The notes: generated by a model from the letters alone, not told the origin. A stretch of 64,000 nt of DNA from Rhipicephalus microplus (GCF_043290135.1 NC_134710.1:200111692-200175691), one strand, 5' to 3'. Positions 34,974 through 47,104 are shown, numbered from the stretch's first letter. A program made the numbers and translations.

Positions 34974-35540
34974 ATGTTCAGAGTGATACAAAGTGGACCG
35001 TCACCTATTATCGAGCAATTAACTTCCATTAAAGAAACGCTGTCCGAAAGCGAAAAAAGTTTAATGATAGCAGTTATAGGCTCAACAAGGTTGGATGCAA
35101 CCTTAAGGTCCATTCAAAGTATCAACCTGCAGCTTGAACCTATAGAAACAGTCACGACCAACGGCAGCGCTCAGGTGTCTCAGCTGACTGCTGGCGTTAT
35201 ATACATGGAATGTAGATCTCACCGAGGTAACCTAGTACTCTATGGCCTCACAGACAAACACCTAGAAATGGCGCGATTCAGAGGAACTAGTCACACAGCA
35301 CTGTTTGAAAAAATCTTCATATCCCTATTCAAACATGCAACAACGAAAGAGCTCACAGGCTTGGCGCTTTTAAATACGAAAACAATCGACCCATTATTGT
35401 CAAGTTTGCCTATTTCAAAGACAAAGACCACGTTCTTTTGAGGAGCGGCAAGCTGAAAGGCTCAGTCTATGGTATAAATGAATATTTTCTTCCGAACACG
35501 CGCTTGGCCTGTAGACGCTTAGTGAATATGGCAAGGCTCT
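34974..35540 (+). pseudogene. CR1 copy C ORF1 (RNA-binding-like protein)
   Basis: ATG at 34974 opens 155 codons. The N-terminal half is helical (IEQLTSIKETLSESEKSLMI, with QSINLQLEPIETV later). The second half reads ECRSHRGNLVLYGLTDKHLE, which matches the RRM-like start found in L1/CR1-type ORF1 proteins (R..NL.. YGL). After the stop at 35439 the frame continues, one base shifted, as FAYFKDKDHVLLRSGKLKGS and YGINEYFLPNTRLACRRLVN, so a single frameshift truncates the protein. The product would coat the element RNA. Confidence 0.68.
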
Positions 35541-35689
35541 AAACATGCTCATATAACTGCACTATGATAAACTTATCTGCGGTAACGAAACCTACGTATT
35601 TGAGCATCCTACTCAGAATGTTGTTGAGCACAAACCTTAGCAATTAGCAAAGAAAGTCAGCAACCTGGTTAAGCTTCCTAAACATAATG

Positions 35690-36345
35690 TATCATTTTTT
35701 CACAGCAATATTCCTAGCCTCATACCGAAACGCGACGCCATAAGCTACCTCGTGTCGTCCTCTTCGAGTAACGTCGCACTAATCACCGAAACTTTCCTTT
35801 CATTTTCCTCCAACCTCTCCCCAGTTCTGCCTGGCGTCTTAATTATTTGGCCTGAGATGCTGAGTTCTTCCCCAACCTGCCTGAGTTCGATATCTCCCGC
35901 AAAGACAGCGACAACACTCAATGTTCTCTTCGAAGATTTCAAACACCTACAGAAATGTTGTGCGTTCGCAGTCTCGCAACAACACCACGCGTGCTCACTG
36001 GCGTCTGTTACCATTCGCAAAGTTCTGAAAGTTCTTTGGCATCCGAATTTCATCGCGTATTACACAGGATAAAGCTTGCTATTCTTAATACTCCCATATT
36101 ACATTTTGGCGATTTCAATTTTCCCTCCATTGACTGGTCGAAGTTATTTGCCTGCCAAATCACAGAAAATGTTTCCAATGAATTCCTACACACATGCCTA
36201 ACCTTTGGTCCATCGCAGCTTGTCACTTATCCTTCACGCACAACTGACCATTCAAGCAACATTCTTGATCACATACTAATAGTTTTGCTCCTCTTTCTTA
36301 TATTAGTGGTATCAGTGATCCCACCGCGACTCACGTTACGTTCCC
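35690..36345 (+). pseudogene. CR1 copy C endonuclease domain
   Basis: The reading starts HNVSFFHSNIPSLIPKRDAI, then SSNVALITETFL (catalytic Glu). A foreign-looking stretch follows at about 35802-35843, then FDISRKDSDNTQ in another frame and LHFGDFNFPSIDWSKLF (the catalytic Asp/Asn strand) at about 36100. The TDHSSNILDHILIV segment near 36240 approaches the region where the SDH motif is expected. At least two frame changes break the domain. Confidence 0.78.
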
Positions 36346-38156
36346 GTGAAACATGATTTAAAAAGTGTGAAATCGAAGAAGTTACTGACTCTTTACGACA
36401 GAGCCGACTGTGTCGCTATGAGCAACAACTCAGAAGCCTTTTATAGCAAATTTTTCTCAACTTGTGATCAGCAACCCACCGAATATGATTGGGCTATATT
36501 AAATTACAACATGCAGGGCTTGGTGAAACTTTAAGTTGCACCAATCTTTATATGTGAAAGATCTGGCTCTCACTGAATCACCGTCACTCTAAAACGCACA
36601 AAAAATAAGAAAAAAAGAGGATTTTCGTCCTGCCAGGCAGTCAAACTCGCAACTAGCCTTGGACAAGCATAAAAGCACAGCCAAAAATACATGGCATTAT
36701 TAGCAATAGCTAAGAGAATTCTTTTTCAACCACCCTACCTAACATGCTTCGGGACAACCCACGCCGCTTTTGGAAAGTAACGAAACCGAACGATAAAACT
36801 GCACCTTCTCTTTATGACAGTTCTGGATCCCCTATTGCTGATTGTGACGTTCCATATGTCTTCAACGTGTCATTTTGTTCTATTTTTACTAAAAAAGCTA
36901 GCGGTGAACTTTCTGAATATCCGCATTTTGATTTTCCGTCAATGCCAAAGGTGTAGTTCAGCTGAGAGGGAATAAATGATGTAATCACCCAATTAAAAAT
37001 TATCATCGAGTGGTATAGATTACTTTATTGCCGAAATTCTTAAAAATACAAAACATGTCGATGTCCCAATACCATCAATCATTTTTCAACAGTCGATCGA
37101 CATAGGTGAAGTCCCATTGGACTGGCGAATTGGTAAGATCATTCCGGTCTTCAAGAAAGGCGACCGCTTATCTGCCGGTAAGTACCGCTTCATCTCGCTC
37201 ACTATTGTTTGTTCTAAGAGCAATGAACACGTGATCTTATCTCATGTTGCCAGCGTTTTTTCATATGTAAGGTGTTTCCCACAAACTAGCATGGGTTTCG
37301 TAAGGGCCACTCATGCTAGACCAACTAGCATTATTCCTGCATGACATCCACCTTCACATAGATCATAAAATCCCAGTTGATACACTATTTCTAGACTTAA
37401 AAAGAGCCTTTGACAAGGTTCGCCATTCTCGTCTCCTCCTAAAAGTTCCGCGTCTAAGCCTTCAGCAGCATGTTTTCAACTGGATCAAAGTATTTCTAAC
37501 CAACCAGAAACAAGTTGTGCGTGTTAATAAATTTTCCTCCAACCTCTCCCCAGTCCTGTCTGGCATGCCCCAGGGTACCGTCCTTTGTCCTCTCTTATTC
37601 TTGATATATATCAACAGCAATCCACTTTCTGTTGAATGAAACATTCGCATTTTTGTCGACGATTGTATTCTTTATCGCCCAATACATGTCTCAAGATATT
37701 TGCTCCCTACAGCAGGGCCTTTTACGCATTCAACAGTGGTGTAGCACCTGGTTGATTTCACTTATTACAAATAAAATATTGCTAATTGCTTTCCATCATC
37801 ACAGAAACTACGCATCGGCTACTTACACCATCAACAACTGTCATATAGTTGCTACGAACTTGATCAAGTACCTAGGTGTCCATATTTCGAGTGACCTGTC
37901 ATGGGGTGACCACATAGATCACGTAACTCACTCTACTAACCATGCCTTTGGTTGAATACGCCATAACGTTTTCATGGCACCACCTTCCGTTAAACTACTT
38001 GATTATTTCGCCGTTGTGACACCTGAGCTTGAATATGCATCTGCCGTATTGGACTCCACTAAACTAATCACATTTAAAGTCCGAAGCTTGTCCAGAACCG
38101 AGCAGCCAGATTCGTTGCTTCGGAATACTCCCGTTACTCAAGCATCTCCAACCTAA
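36346..38156 (+). pseudogene. CR1 copy C reverse transcriptase and C-terminus
   Basis: Blocks in order: RDNPRRFWKVTKPNDKTAPS (linker), PLDWRIGKIIPVFKKGDRLS near 37110, AGKYRFISLTIVCSKSNEHV, TLFLDLKRAFDKVRHSRLLL (catalytic Asp) near 37390, SGMPQGTVLCPLLFLIYINS near 37560, IRIFVDDCILYR near 37650 (YADD as FVDD, both Asp kept, in a shifted frame), LIKYLGVHISSDLSWGDHID near 37865 and PELEYASAVLDS near 38025. Frame changes separate these blocks. The catalytic residues survive, so frame loss is the inactivating event. Confidence 0.82.
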
Positions 38157-38553
38157 AATCCAGTCAAAACTTCCTTCCTACCCTCGCTCTTCGTCACTGT
38201 TGTATAGCACGTCTATGTCTTTTCCAAAAACTTTTTTCATTCAGCGACACGTCACAACCAGCTCATCCAACCAGTCCATCTAGGTCATCGGAGAAGTAAT
38301 CCAAACGCTGTTATTCCTCCACGTGCTCATATCACATCTTTTCAGTATTCTTCTTGCGCATCACCCGAGACTGGAATGGCCTTCTGGAAGACGCGGCAAT
38401 CATCCGCGCTTCTGCACACTTTAGGAATTAAGCCATTCAAGAAGCTGACTCAGCTGTATCTTAACCACTACTTCTGATACTACATTTTTATGTCACCCAA
38501 CCATCATGTAAATTTTCATACGAAACCTTTGAGAAAAGGAATAATCCCAATAA

Positions 38554-38555
<2 letters not shown>

Positions 38556-38630
<75 letters not shown>
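38556..38630. repeat. Compound dinucleotide tract (CT)n(TA)n
   Basis: About 11 CT units are followed by about 26 TA units. Confidence 0.95.
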
Positions 38631-38632
<2 letters not shown>

Positions 38633-38639
38633 CAATTAA

Positions 38640-39395
38640 AGGTAATAAATGATAAATGAAAATAAATAAATAATGTGAACTTTTCCTCAACAACCACCCG
38701 CCTTCTATTTCAGTTCAGCGACAATTCTTCCAATCTTCCCAAATTTCACCAATCTATATGATCTTCTAGGCAGTTGCGGGGGCACTACTGCACAATTAAA
38801 GTGGTGTTTAGTATTTAGTATATGTTTACCATATAACCTTAGCGAATCAACTAAAGGTTTGAAAAGACTCAGATTTTTTTTAAACCTGCGCAGAAGTCTA
38901 CTTTAAATTATCTCGAAAAACTTAGAAATTTCGGGCGCAAGTACTCTGCAGCTGGCTTAAAAATTCAGTGTCTCCTTGATATCCGTTGCACTGTTGGCAG
39001 TGTACTCCGGCGCGCAATCAGTCAAGCCTTGTTTTGAAATGTGCATGACGCATGCTTCAAGAACTAAAATTTGTGTATCTCAAGTTCACCACTTCTGCCT
39101 ATAACGTAAGCAGTACAATTATTGTACATGTCATATGAGTTATTAGCAGCTTGAGAAACAATTGCTACACGTGTGCAATCAGAGTAACAGGAAAACTGTT
39201 TTTTTTTTCATTTGCCATCGGTTGTGGCATTCCTTTATTTTGTTTCTCCCGTTGTCCTAGTACACGGGGCAACTAAGAAGGTGGCGTGATATTCGTGCAG
39301 TGTCTTTTCAAAAGCGCTGTTTGTGCTCCCGCACCTTCGCTACGGAAGAGAGAGAGGTGCACCTTCTTTGAGCGGAAAAATCAGCCTGGGAATGA
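38640..39395. other. Unassigned stretch
   Basis: No gene or repeat recognised. Confidence 0.5.
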
Positions 39396-39399
39396 GGGA

Positions 39400-39660
39400 T
39401 CCTGGTGGAGGACATTCTTGCGGGAAAGTCAATTTTCAGCTGTCTTTAAAGTAAACGTAAATGGGCGCTCGCTATTGAGCAAGGTGTGACGAATAAGGAG
39501 GGCGGCATTGTTTGATAATTTAAAGGGAAGTGTTTTACTGTTGGAGGTGAGATCGGGTTGCCTTAGGGCACTGCATTGCAAAACAAGACTCAGTAAAGAA
39601 GAACAATGCACATGCTGCGAGGAAGATGAAGAAAGAACATAATATGGCCTCGTTTAATGT
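39400..39660 (+). pseudogene. LINE ORF2 C-terminal scrap (Cys motif)
   Basis: A plus-strand frame near 39505-39640 reads NLKGSVLLLEVRSGCLRALH and then LSKEEQCTCCEEDEERT before a stop. The SGCLRAL-x-CKTRLSKEEQ-C-TCC-EEDEE pattern resembles the pre-terminal and terminal motifs of tick LINE ORF2 proteins (L.T...RL....C..C...EE). The His/Cys end of the motif lies past the stop (GLV-x-CGDIN). Only this small part of the element is visible. Confidence 0.5.
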
Positions 39661-41172
39661 GGAGATATCAACTCAGGCATACTTTTGAGCATGAGCTTAT
39701 CGTATATAGGAAGCCTTGTGCTTAAAGGACAGTAATAGTAAGCTGATTACGCCCGCGATGGAAATAAGAGACGACTGGAATATTGATGACCAAAAACTTG
39801 AAACAAAGTACAAAAATAAGTGGTGGAAAAACTAATTAAATTCTGCTGTGAACGGCAGGCAACTGGGCTGGGAATTTATGTTGCTATTTTTTTATAGAAA
39901 GGTTTATTAGAAGCTGACAAGGCACTAGGCTAACTTCATTTTTTTTTCTTTGAGATTAATGGCACACATGTCTCCTCCTCGTTATAAAGAGGATGCTCAT
40001 AACGTTCATACATACATCGATCCATTCATTCATCTGGAGTCAATAACAACTATCTTGACCTACTGCACTTCCGTAATTCTTAGCATGTATTGTTCTTGTC
40101 CTTTCTGTGTTTTTTTTTTCATTTCTGGCTACCAAATCTTCTGCTCCACGTGGGCCAAACAAAATAGTATTCGACTGAATGAACGGTGCCGCATCGTTCA
40201 TTTTTCTGTTTCATTCACAAATATGTGCCACGTAATAAAAAATGAACATTGGCATTGAAATTTTGCTTTCAGCCAACGAACCGGTAGGCATGAGAATGCT
40301 CTTTTTTTTGTCCTTCGGCTACCAGTGAAGATCCACACATTTTTGTTATAATGAAGGACAATCTCACTCTAGTAAACTAGTTTACTGCCCGTGTCTGCTT
40401 TGTACAATACGTTGATGTTCTTTTTTATTGCTGATTCGCGGGCACCACTATGCTGCTTGGCAAAAAGTGTGGCACCGAAGTATTATGACTGTCACTGATC
40501 ATGCCAGTTCTTTCTTATGTCAATTTGGCACGTTGCGAGTTTAAGCTAAGCTTGTGTGCAACATGGCAAAAAAAGAAACGAAAGTATGCGTTTGTGCCAA
40601 TTTTTTAAAAGCACACTACATCTAGGTGGAAACGAATTCAATGATTTTAGTGATCATTTGACTATTTCCTATCCCACCTATTTCTGTCTGATCTTTTTCT
40701 TTCAATTTCCCACTCTACCTTCGCAGAGTAGCCAAGCAGGCATGTTTATAATAATTCTTGCTTTCTCTTTTGTTTTAAAATGACAGCTGTTATTCGTGTA
40801 AGCTCGTACGTGGATACATAACTCATACTCTGTACACGCAAAAGTGCATAAGTACAATAAAATTTTTCAAAGACCATAACGAGATTATTGCTTATAAATG
40901 AACAATCAACGCTTTCAGTGCTTACTTTGCTTGTTTTTGTAGTGTGTGATTAATTATCTGTTATGGCCCAAACAGCCTATACAAAACAATGCAAAGAACG
41001 CGTGCACATGGGCAACTGAATTGTGAAGCATGTTTTTTACAAACTATAAAAAAGTACCAATTATTCGGAAATTCAATACCCACGAGCACGATTTGATTAC
41101 GAAAGACAACGTAGTATGTTGAGATAAGTTTGCGAAATGCTTACTATACGAAGTGACCTGGAAGAGACGCGA
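39661..41172. other. Unassigned AT-rich stretch
   Basis: No gene recognised. Several T-runs occur (for example near 40109-40120 and 40302-40310). Confidence 0.5.
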
Positions 41173-41776
41173 TGTACTTCACTGCCATTACGCACAAACA
41201 CGCTAGGGCCAGGTTTGTCGACTCTCAGACACAGTGCATAGATGGCATTCAAGGCGGCGCATCATCAAACATGGGTTTATTTACCCGATATATGGCACTA
41301 GGCGACAATCACGGGCTTGTGGGCCGGCGGGGATCTCTGCAAGACCGACCGAGTGTACGCTTGCCGGCAGGCTGTAGGTCTATCACACAAACGGCAGCAG
41401 CAAAACGCGCGTACGAGAAGGCACCTTCTAGAGCAGTGCGTCTGCCTCTCATGCAGACCTGTGCGCATCTGCCCGGTGCCAGCGAGCACCGGGCGAATGC
41501 AAGCTACTAAGGCAGGGACCGTCACGGGCCCTAATGACAATCGGCGGAGCACCATGACGTGTGCTATTGTGACAAAAGGGGCAGGTGCTTTGTCCGGCAA
41601 GTTCGGACACGCGTCTCCGTGCAGGGAAAACTGAAGCATGGCTTGTGCCAGACAAAAGACCTGGCGGCGAAACCACGGTGACCATTTTCCCGACGCTCGA
41701 GCCACACAGGGCTAGTGCTTATGCTCGCACGTTATCGAGGCGCCAAAAGGGTTGGGGCGCGTGATCGATTTCTACA
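41173..41776 (-). repeat. Possible LTR next to a polypurine tract
   Basis: In minus sense, AGAAGGGGGGA (plus 41777-41787) is followed by TGTAGAAATCG, and the far side of the block ends GTGAAGTACA. A polypurine tract followed by TGTA...TACA is what a 3' LTR would look like. The block, and the DNA to 42480, is GC-rich against AT-rich flanks. No second LTR or internal coding domain was found, so this may be a truncated element or a chance match. Confidence 0.3.
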
Positions 41777-41787
41777 TCCCCCCTTCT

Positions 41788-42585
41788 AAACACCGAGGCC
41801 AGCCTGTGAAAGAGGTTGTCTGAGGCCAAGTAGCAAGGTCGGCTCAGCCGCAAGATGCAGGCCAATGCGGCAATGTCCAGCCGAAAGGTGAATTCTCCAC
41901 GAATGCCAGGACAGGAGTGTGCTGCACAGCACGCAGAAACGATTATGTCGCTTCCGTAGCCACGAGCTCAAGGTCCCCCAAGGTCACACTGCCTTTACGC
42001 CAGAAGTTTAACAACACCATGGAGAACCCACTACCAGTAAGGAGGTCTGCAGCTCCAGAAGAACAGGGAAACGCCACCTAACAGGGGCAGACAGCCGCGT
42101 GAAGTTCACTGGACTTGATAATTTTCAGCCGGAAACGTGCGAGGCGTGGGTGCAAGGTTCGTTCAGCAGCCAACCACTAATTTTTGCTGGGACGCGGTCT
42201 GGCAGAAACGGCAGGCAGGCAAGTAAAGAAGTTGGAGTGACCATGCAAGGGCCTGGTCCAAAGCTTGGGTGGGTGGACTAACCACTGAAAGCAGCCGACA
42301 TTGCCGCCAGTTGGATTGGACTGGATGGTGCTGTGAGGAGGCAAAAGACGGGAACCACGCCGAAGCAGGGAAGTCCCGGGGACAGCAGGCCGCATGGTCT
42401 GTTAGAGTCTGGTGACACGGTAGTGTCAGGTGCTGGTAGAAAACTGGACGACGAAGAAGAGGAAAGGTAAGTTCCCGGCATAGCCGGTTGCCGAAATTGG
42501 TGCCTGCTTGGCAGTGTTAAAAAAATGAAATATGAATAAAGAAACTAAACTGCTTCTCTTCTGTTAATAATAATATTAGCTAGAG
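41788..42585. other. GC-rich unassigned stretch
   Basis: No recognisable domain. If the preceding block is an LTR, this would be the internal part of its element. Confidence 0.4.
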
Positions 42586-42591
42586 TCTCAA

Positions 42592-42672
42592 CACCATCAT
42601 GACCATGAGAGACACCGTTGTGAAGGGCTCCGGAAATTTCGCATATCTGAGGTTTTTTAACGTGCACCAGAA
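42592..42672 (-). repeat. Truncated, diverged SINE fragment
   Basis: Minus-sense SINE body phrases are readable: GACCATGAGAGACACC, GGGCTCCGGAAATTTCG and TTTTTTAACGTGCACCA. No head, tail or flanking duplication was found. Confidence 0.7.
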
Positions 42673-43349
42673 ATCATAATATTGCCACGTCACTATGTTG
42701 TGCCCAGATATGCGCGTCTGTGACTGCCTGTAGTTTGAGAACGACCACTGTCATTAACGCATTGCGAAACGCATTTAACAGTTCATTACTCTCCTCCATG
42801 ACGTTGATCATGCGAGCACAATGCATGTAAAATAAACACTATAATAAATCTAAGCCAAGCGACTGTCTAACCATATTAAGAAGCACAAACATGTAGCCAA
42901 TGGTTGTGGAAGGCTTCAGTGGAAGGATTCAGATTGTGGAAGGCTTCAGATTGAATCCACTCCTAAACACCGGGGCCGAACGTTTCAGTTTTCGCTGAAT
43001 AGCCGAGAGAGAGAAACGAGAAAAAAGAAAGGCAGGGAGGTTAACCAGATGCTAGTATCCGGTATGCTACCCTACACTGGGGTTGGGGAATAGGGGGTTG
43101 AAAGAGAAAGGGAGAGTTAAAAAATAAATAAGAGAAAGACACCGACACACACGCACACACAAAATAAGTCCACTGAGAGGCGTTCCGACAGGCCAGTACT
43201 TCGTAAGAAGCCCAGTAGCGCTTGCACGGCTTTCTTCTGTGACGATGAGTCATGACGATGGCGCAGTATACTTTCTTCTGACAGCGGCTGGTCATCTAAC
43301 CTGTTTAGTTTATTAGAAGGGTGTTGTCTTTCCAGGTTGTATTTCGGGC

Positions 43350-43594
43350 GCCCCGCCGCGGTGGTCTAGTGGCTAAGGTACTCGGCTGCTGACCCGCAGG
43401 ACGCGGGTTCGAATCCCGGCTGCGGCGGCTGCATTTCCGATGGAGGCGGAAATGTTGTAGGCCCGTGTGCTCAGATTTGGGTGCACCTTAAAGAACCCTA
43501 GGTGGTCTAAATTTCCGGAGCCCTCCACTACGGCGTCTCTCATAATCATATAGTGGTTTTGGGACGTTAAACCCCACATATCATCATATCATCA
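43350..43594 (+). mobile_element. Full-length tick SINE nested in LINE copy 2
   Basis: The head is GCCCCGCCGCGGTGGTCTAG. The A box is TAGTGGCTAAGG and the B box is GGTTCGAATCC, a perfect match to consensus. The body is as in other copies, but the tail is ATATCATCATATCATCA rather than TCAA. A perfect 13-base duplication, TTGTATTTCGGGC, lies at 43337-43349 and 43595-43607. The interrupted target is the end of the RNase H/Cys-motif coding region of the LINE. Confidence 0.95.
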
Positions 43595-43607
43595 TTGTAT
43601 TTCGGGC

Positions 43608-44645
43608 ATTCACACAGGATATGTCGAATTGTTTTTTCATCTCCGCAGTGTGCACAGTCGGCGGTGTCGGCCATACCTATGCGGAACGCGTACGCACGAG
43701 TAAACGCGACTCCCAACCATAGTCTGCACAAAGCAGTAGCGTCGCCTCGTCGAATTTTTGTTGGAAGCTGCATGCTTAACGTTGGGTCAAGGGATCGTAA
43801 TCTTGCATGCGTAAAGAGAGGCTCATTTCAAAGAGCCATGAAGCGTTGGCGAGCAAGCATGCGGAGCCTTCTATCAGCGTCCGTCCTTGAGAGAGGTATT
43901 GACTGGTCTTTGTCTTCTGTATGGGCTGAACTGCTACTTGATCAGCTCGTTCGTTAGCGATAATTCCACAGTGGCTCGGCAACCACTGATATATAACGTG
44001 GTGCCCTTTCTCTGTTATATGGTTGAGCATTTCTGCTCTTTCAAATACCAACTGCTGGTGTGGACCACGGCGTATATTTGACAGAAGTGACTGAAGTGCC
44101 GCCTTGCAGTCGCAGAAAATCGTCCACCGTTGCGCGCTTCGATCGTTAATGAAACGCAGCGCAGCGCGAAGTGCTGCAAGCTCTGCTGCCGTTGTTGTGG
44201 TTGCATGAGCTGTCCTGAATTTGATGGTTGTGGCGTGCGTTGGAATAACGACCACCGCAGTTGAGCTGTTTGGCAGGACGGAGCCGTCGATGTAGACGTG
44301 GGTGCAGTCTTGGTACTTCTCGTACAGCAGAAGTAAGGCGAGCTGCTTGAGGGCCGGTTTGGAGAAATGTCGTTTTTTCTGGATGCCTGGTATTGTCAGG
44401 CTGATGACTGGCTGTTTGAGGCACCATGGAGGAATTGAAGGTCTCGCCGCGGGCGTAAAACCAGTTGGTAGGGAGTCACCATGTGTAGTTATTGTTCGAC
44501 AAAAGGAAGTATGAGGTCTATTCACTGGTAGAGAGGCTAGGTGGTGATGGGGAGTCTGGCCCACATGCCTTATGTGTTTCCTGAAAGCTTCAATTTCAAT
44601 ATGGGTCAGCACGAGGTGGTCCTTGGCTATAGCTATAGTCGCCAT
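43608..44645 (-). pseudogene. LINE copy 2 RNase H domain and Cys motif
   Basis: Reading down from 44645: TIAIAKDHLVLTHI, THVYIDGSVLPNSSTAVVV (first Asp), TTTAAELAALRAALRFINDR (Glu), IFCDCKAALQSLL (second Asp), VIYQWLPSHCGIIANERADQ (third Asp). After a frame change near 43776 the end reads RLWLGVAFTRAYAFRIGMAD and CAHCGDEKTIRHILCECPKY, the terminal Cys motif. The SINE at 43350-43594 interrupts the sequence right after this. All four acidic residues are kept. The domain is inactivated by the shift and by upstream stops. Confidence 0.88.
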
Positions 44646-46154
44646 TGTTCAGGCACCCTGAGGCAGACGTAAACATATTCGAAGCGCCTGTGCATGAACG
44701 CTTTGTATCATACGTCGACTTGTTTTGCTGGCGTTTGATAATGCAGGCAGACTGTATCGTAAAAAGCCAAAGAAAAGCACCCTGTACAGCCGTAACATAG
44801 CATTAGGCTGCATTCCCTAAGTCTTTCCAGCGAGAAACTTGAAAAGATGGCATATGCCTGTCAATCGCTTTTTCAAATACGACACATGAGGGCTCCATGA
44901 TATGTCTCTGTCGACTATGACACCCAGAAATTTGTGAGCTCGATGATATGGTATATTTTGACCGTTAATTGACACTCTGTAATTCGACATGGGTTTGCGC
45001 GTAAATGCCAGAAGAGTGCACTTTCCTGAGGAAATTTTCAGGCCTCGATTGCGTAGATACAAAGCAGTTGCAGTAGCAGCTCTCTGTATTCTCGCTCGTA
45101 ACTGCAGGCGAGTTACCGTAGATGTCCAGATGCAGATGTCATCAGCGTATGTTGATAGATAAATATTGTTTGGTATGTGCGTATGGAGAGCGATTAGTGT
45201 TATATTGAATAGCACGGGGCTCAGTACACCACCCTGAGGGACGCCACGACAACTGAAATGTGTAGACGTGTTCCCGGTCTCTGTACTCACAAAATAGGAT
45301 CGCATTTGGAGATAACTGCGTATCCACTTAAACATTCGGCCACCCACTCTAATCTCTTCTAGTGCGGTAAGGACGGCTTCATGTGTAACGTTATCATAGG
45401 CTCCTTTGACGTCAAGGAACAGAGAGGTGCAAAGACGCTTATGGCCTTTCTCGTGTTCCCCGTACGTGATTAGGTACATGACGCTATCGATCGATGATCG
45501 ACTACGTCGAAAGCCAGCCATGGCATTTGGGTAGATCTCATGATATTCCAAGTACCACTCGCGTCGGCCGAGAATTATTCTCTCCATCACTTTACCCACG
45601 CAACGAGCCAATGCGATCGGGCGATAGGAGGAGAGTTCCAATGATGATTTGCCAGGTTTTAGCAATGGTACTAGACGACTAGTTTTCCAACTTAAGGGGA
45701 CAGTGCCCTCTAGCCAACAATCATTATATAGCTGAAGTAGAGCTATTTTCGCGCACTCACCCAGATGACACAGGGCTCTGTAGGAGATTCCGTCAGGTCC
45801 TGGTGCGGAGGTACGTTTGCATGAAGCGATGGTTGCCTTGAGCTCCTGAATGGTGGACGGGAAGTCCATACAGGAATCACGTGGTGGCGGACAACTGCTC
45901 GAAAGTGGTGAGCTGCTGATGACTGTAGTTTGCCCTGATAATCCGGCCCAGAACTCTTCAGCAACGTCCACATCTGGTCGATTTTGGTGAAGGGCTAAGG
46001 CCTTGAATAGTGACTTCTGAATGGGCGATGACCGCAAACCTCTAACCGTCCTCCATATCTGCGATGAAGGCTTACGAGGGTCGAGTGACTCGCAGAAAGT
46101 AATCCAGCGTTGGAAGTCTAGCTTGTCCAACTGACGTTTGATCTTCTTCTGCAT
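44646..46154 (-). pseudogene. LINE copy 2 reverse transcriptase (intact core, YADD)
   Basis: A 445-residue open block runs from 46154 to 44817. It contains SAPGPDGISYRALCHLG, SSYRPIALARCVGKVMERII, LFLDVKGAYDNVTHEAVLTA, SCRGVPQGGVLSPVLFNITL, STYADDICIWTS (catalytic YADD at 45138-45149), SGKCTLLAFTRKP and HKFLGVIVDRDISWSPHVSY. Thus the catalytic core is complete, unlike copy 1. Two stops follow in the same frame (44814-44816 and 44646-44648), and a frame change separates it from the endonuclease upstream. It is the best-preserved coding block in the window, useful as a query for the family. Confidence 0.92.
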
Positions 46155-46297
46155 ACGTCTAGCAGTCCGTAAATCTTCTATGTCCTTCGTGCGCCGGTAC
46201 CTTCTTTCAGCTCGTAGTCACAAAGCTCGAAGCCGCTCCAGCTCTATGTCAATGTCCATCGTTCTTACAGGGCATGGGATCGTACACACCGTCTCTT

Positions 46298-47101
46298 TTA
46301 CAGTGCTCTTGATGACCTCTTGTAAATCGGATATGTGTTCTTGGCATTGCTCTTCCATACGAGACTGAAATTTTTTCCAGTCCACTCTTTTAACCAGTCG
46401 CGCATTTTAGGAGGCGGCAATCCTCTGATCTTGACGTATGTTGTAATGTAATCACTCCCGTGCGTTTCTATAACTGTGAACCATTCAGTATGCTTCACTT
46501 GGCTTCACGAAACAAAAGCCAAGTCGAGGCAGCTACTGTATGTGGAGCCACGTAAAAATGTAGGACTGCCATCGTTCAGTAACGAAAGTTGGTTGTCGGA
46601 GGCAAAAGACACCAAGCTTCTGCACTTCATGTTGGTATTCTGACTTCCCCATAATGTATGATGAGCGTTAAAATCCCCAATAATAACACACGGGTCAGGA
46701 GTTAACGCCATGATGTCTTCTAGTCTTTTTTGATCGAAACGGCTTGATGGTGATAGTTATGCGCCAACCACAGTGATGTTGAGCCTCCTCTTTTTCACTC
46801 TTAAGCATACGTATTGGTTTCCGTCATGAAGTGGTACAGGTTGAAGGATGTAAGTGAGGTCTCGGCGAATGTACACCAGAACCTTGCTGCTTTCAGTAAC
46901 AGTAGACGACATAAAAGGTTCGTATAGCGAGAGTCGTATTGCACTCGATAAGTTCGGCTCACGGATGACGATTACGGGAAACATATTGACGTACACAAAT
47001 TGACGAAAGTCACCAATGCGCGATCTCAGTGCCCTGGCATTCCACTGCAGTATCGCTGCTTTACGAACCTCATCCCTGAAAGACAGTGGTGGGTTAGCCA
47101 T
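46298..47101 (-). pseudogene. LINE copy 2 endonuclease (two stops, GSDY)
   Basis: From 47101 the frame reads AAILQWNARALRSRIGDFRQ, VIVIREPNLSSAIRLSLYEP, then a stop at about 46754-46756. The same frame resumes with DPCVIIGDFNAHHTLWGSQN and DGSPTFLRGSTYSSCLDLAF, then a stop at 46502-46504, then TVIETHGSDYITTYVKIRGL. The catalytic His of GSDH is Tyr (46448-46459), and the first Glu region reads IREPNL. The frame is the same throughout, so only nonsense and missense changes, not indels, damage this domain. Confidence 0.88.
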
Positions 47102-47104
47102 GGT

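Larger units (their letters stand above)
34974..38480 (+). mobile_element. CR1-type LINE, copy C (near full length, decayed)
   Basis: ORF1, endonuclease, linker, reverse transcriptase and C-terminus are all readable in order on the plus strand. The element is broken by frame changes and stops. The 3' end is not sharp: coding stops near 38156-38460 and a (CT)n(TA)n tract begins at 38556. Confidence 0.82.

Noticed and set aside
38488..38697. Frame rich in IYIY and RERE
   Set aside because: Translation of the (CT)n(TA)n tract.
41298..41705. Overlapping long frames on both strands
   Set aside because: Mutually overlapping frames arise from GC-rich sequence with few stops; the LTR reading is preferred, at low confidence.
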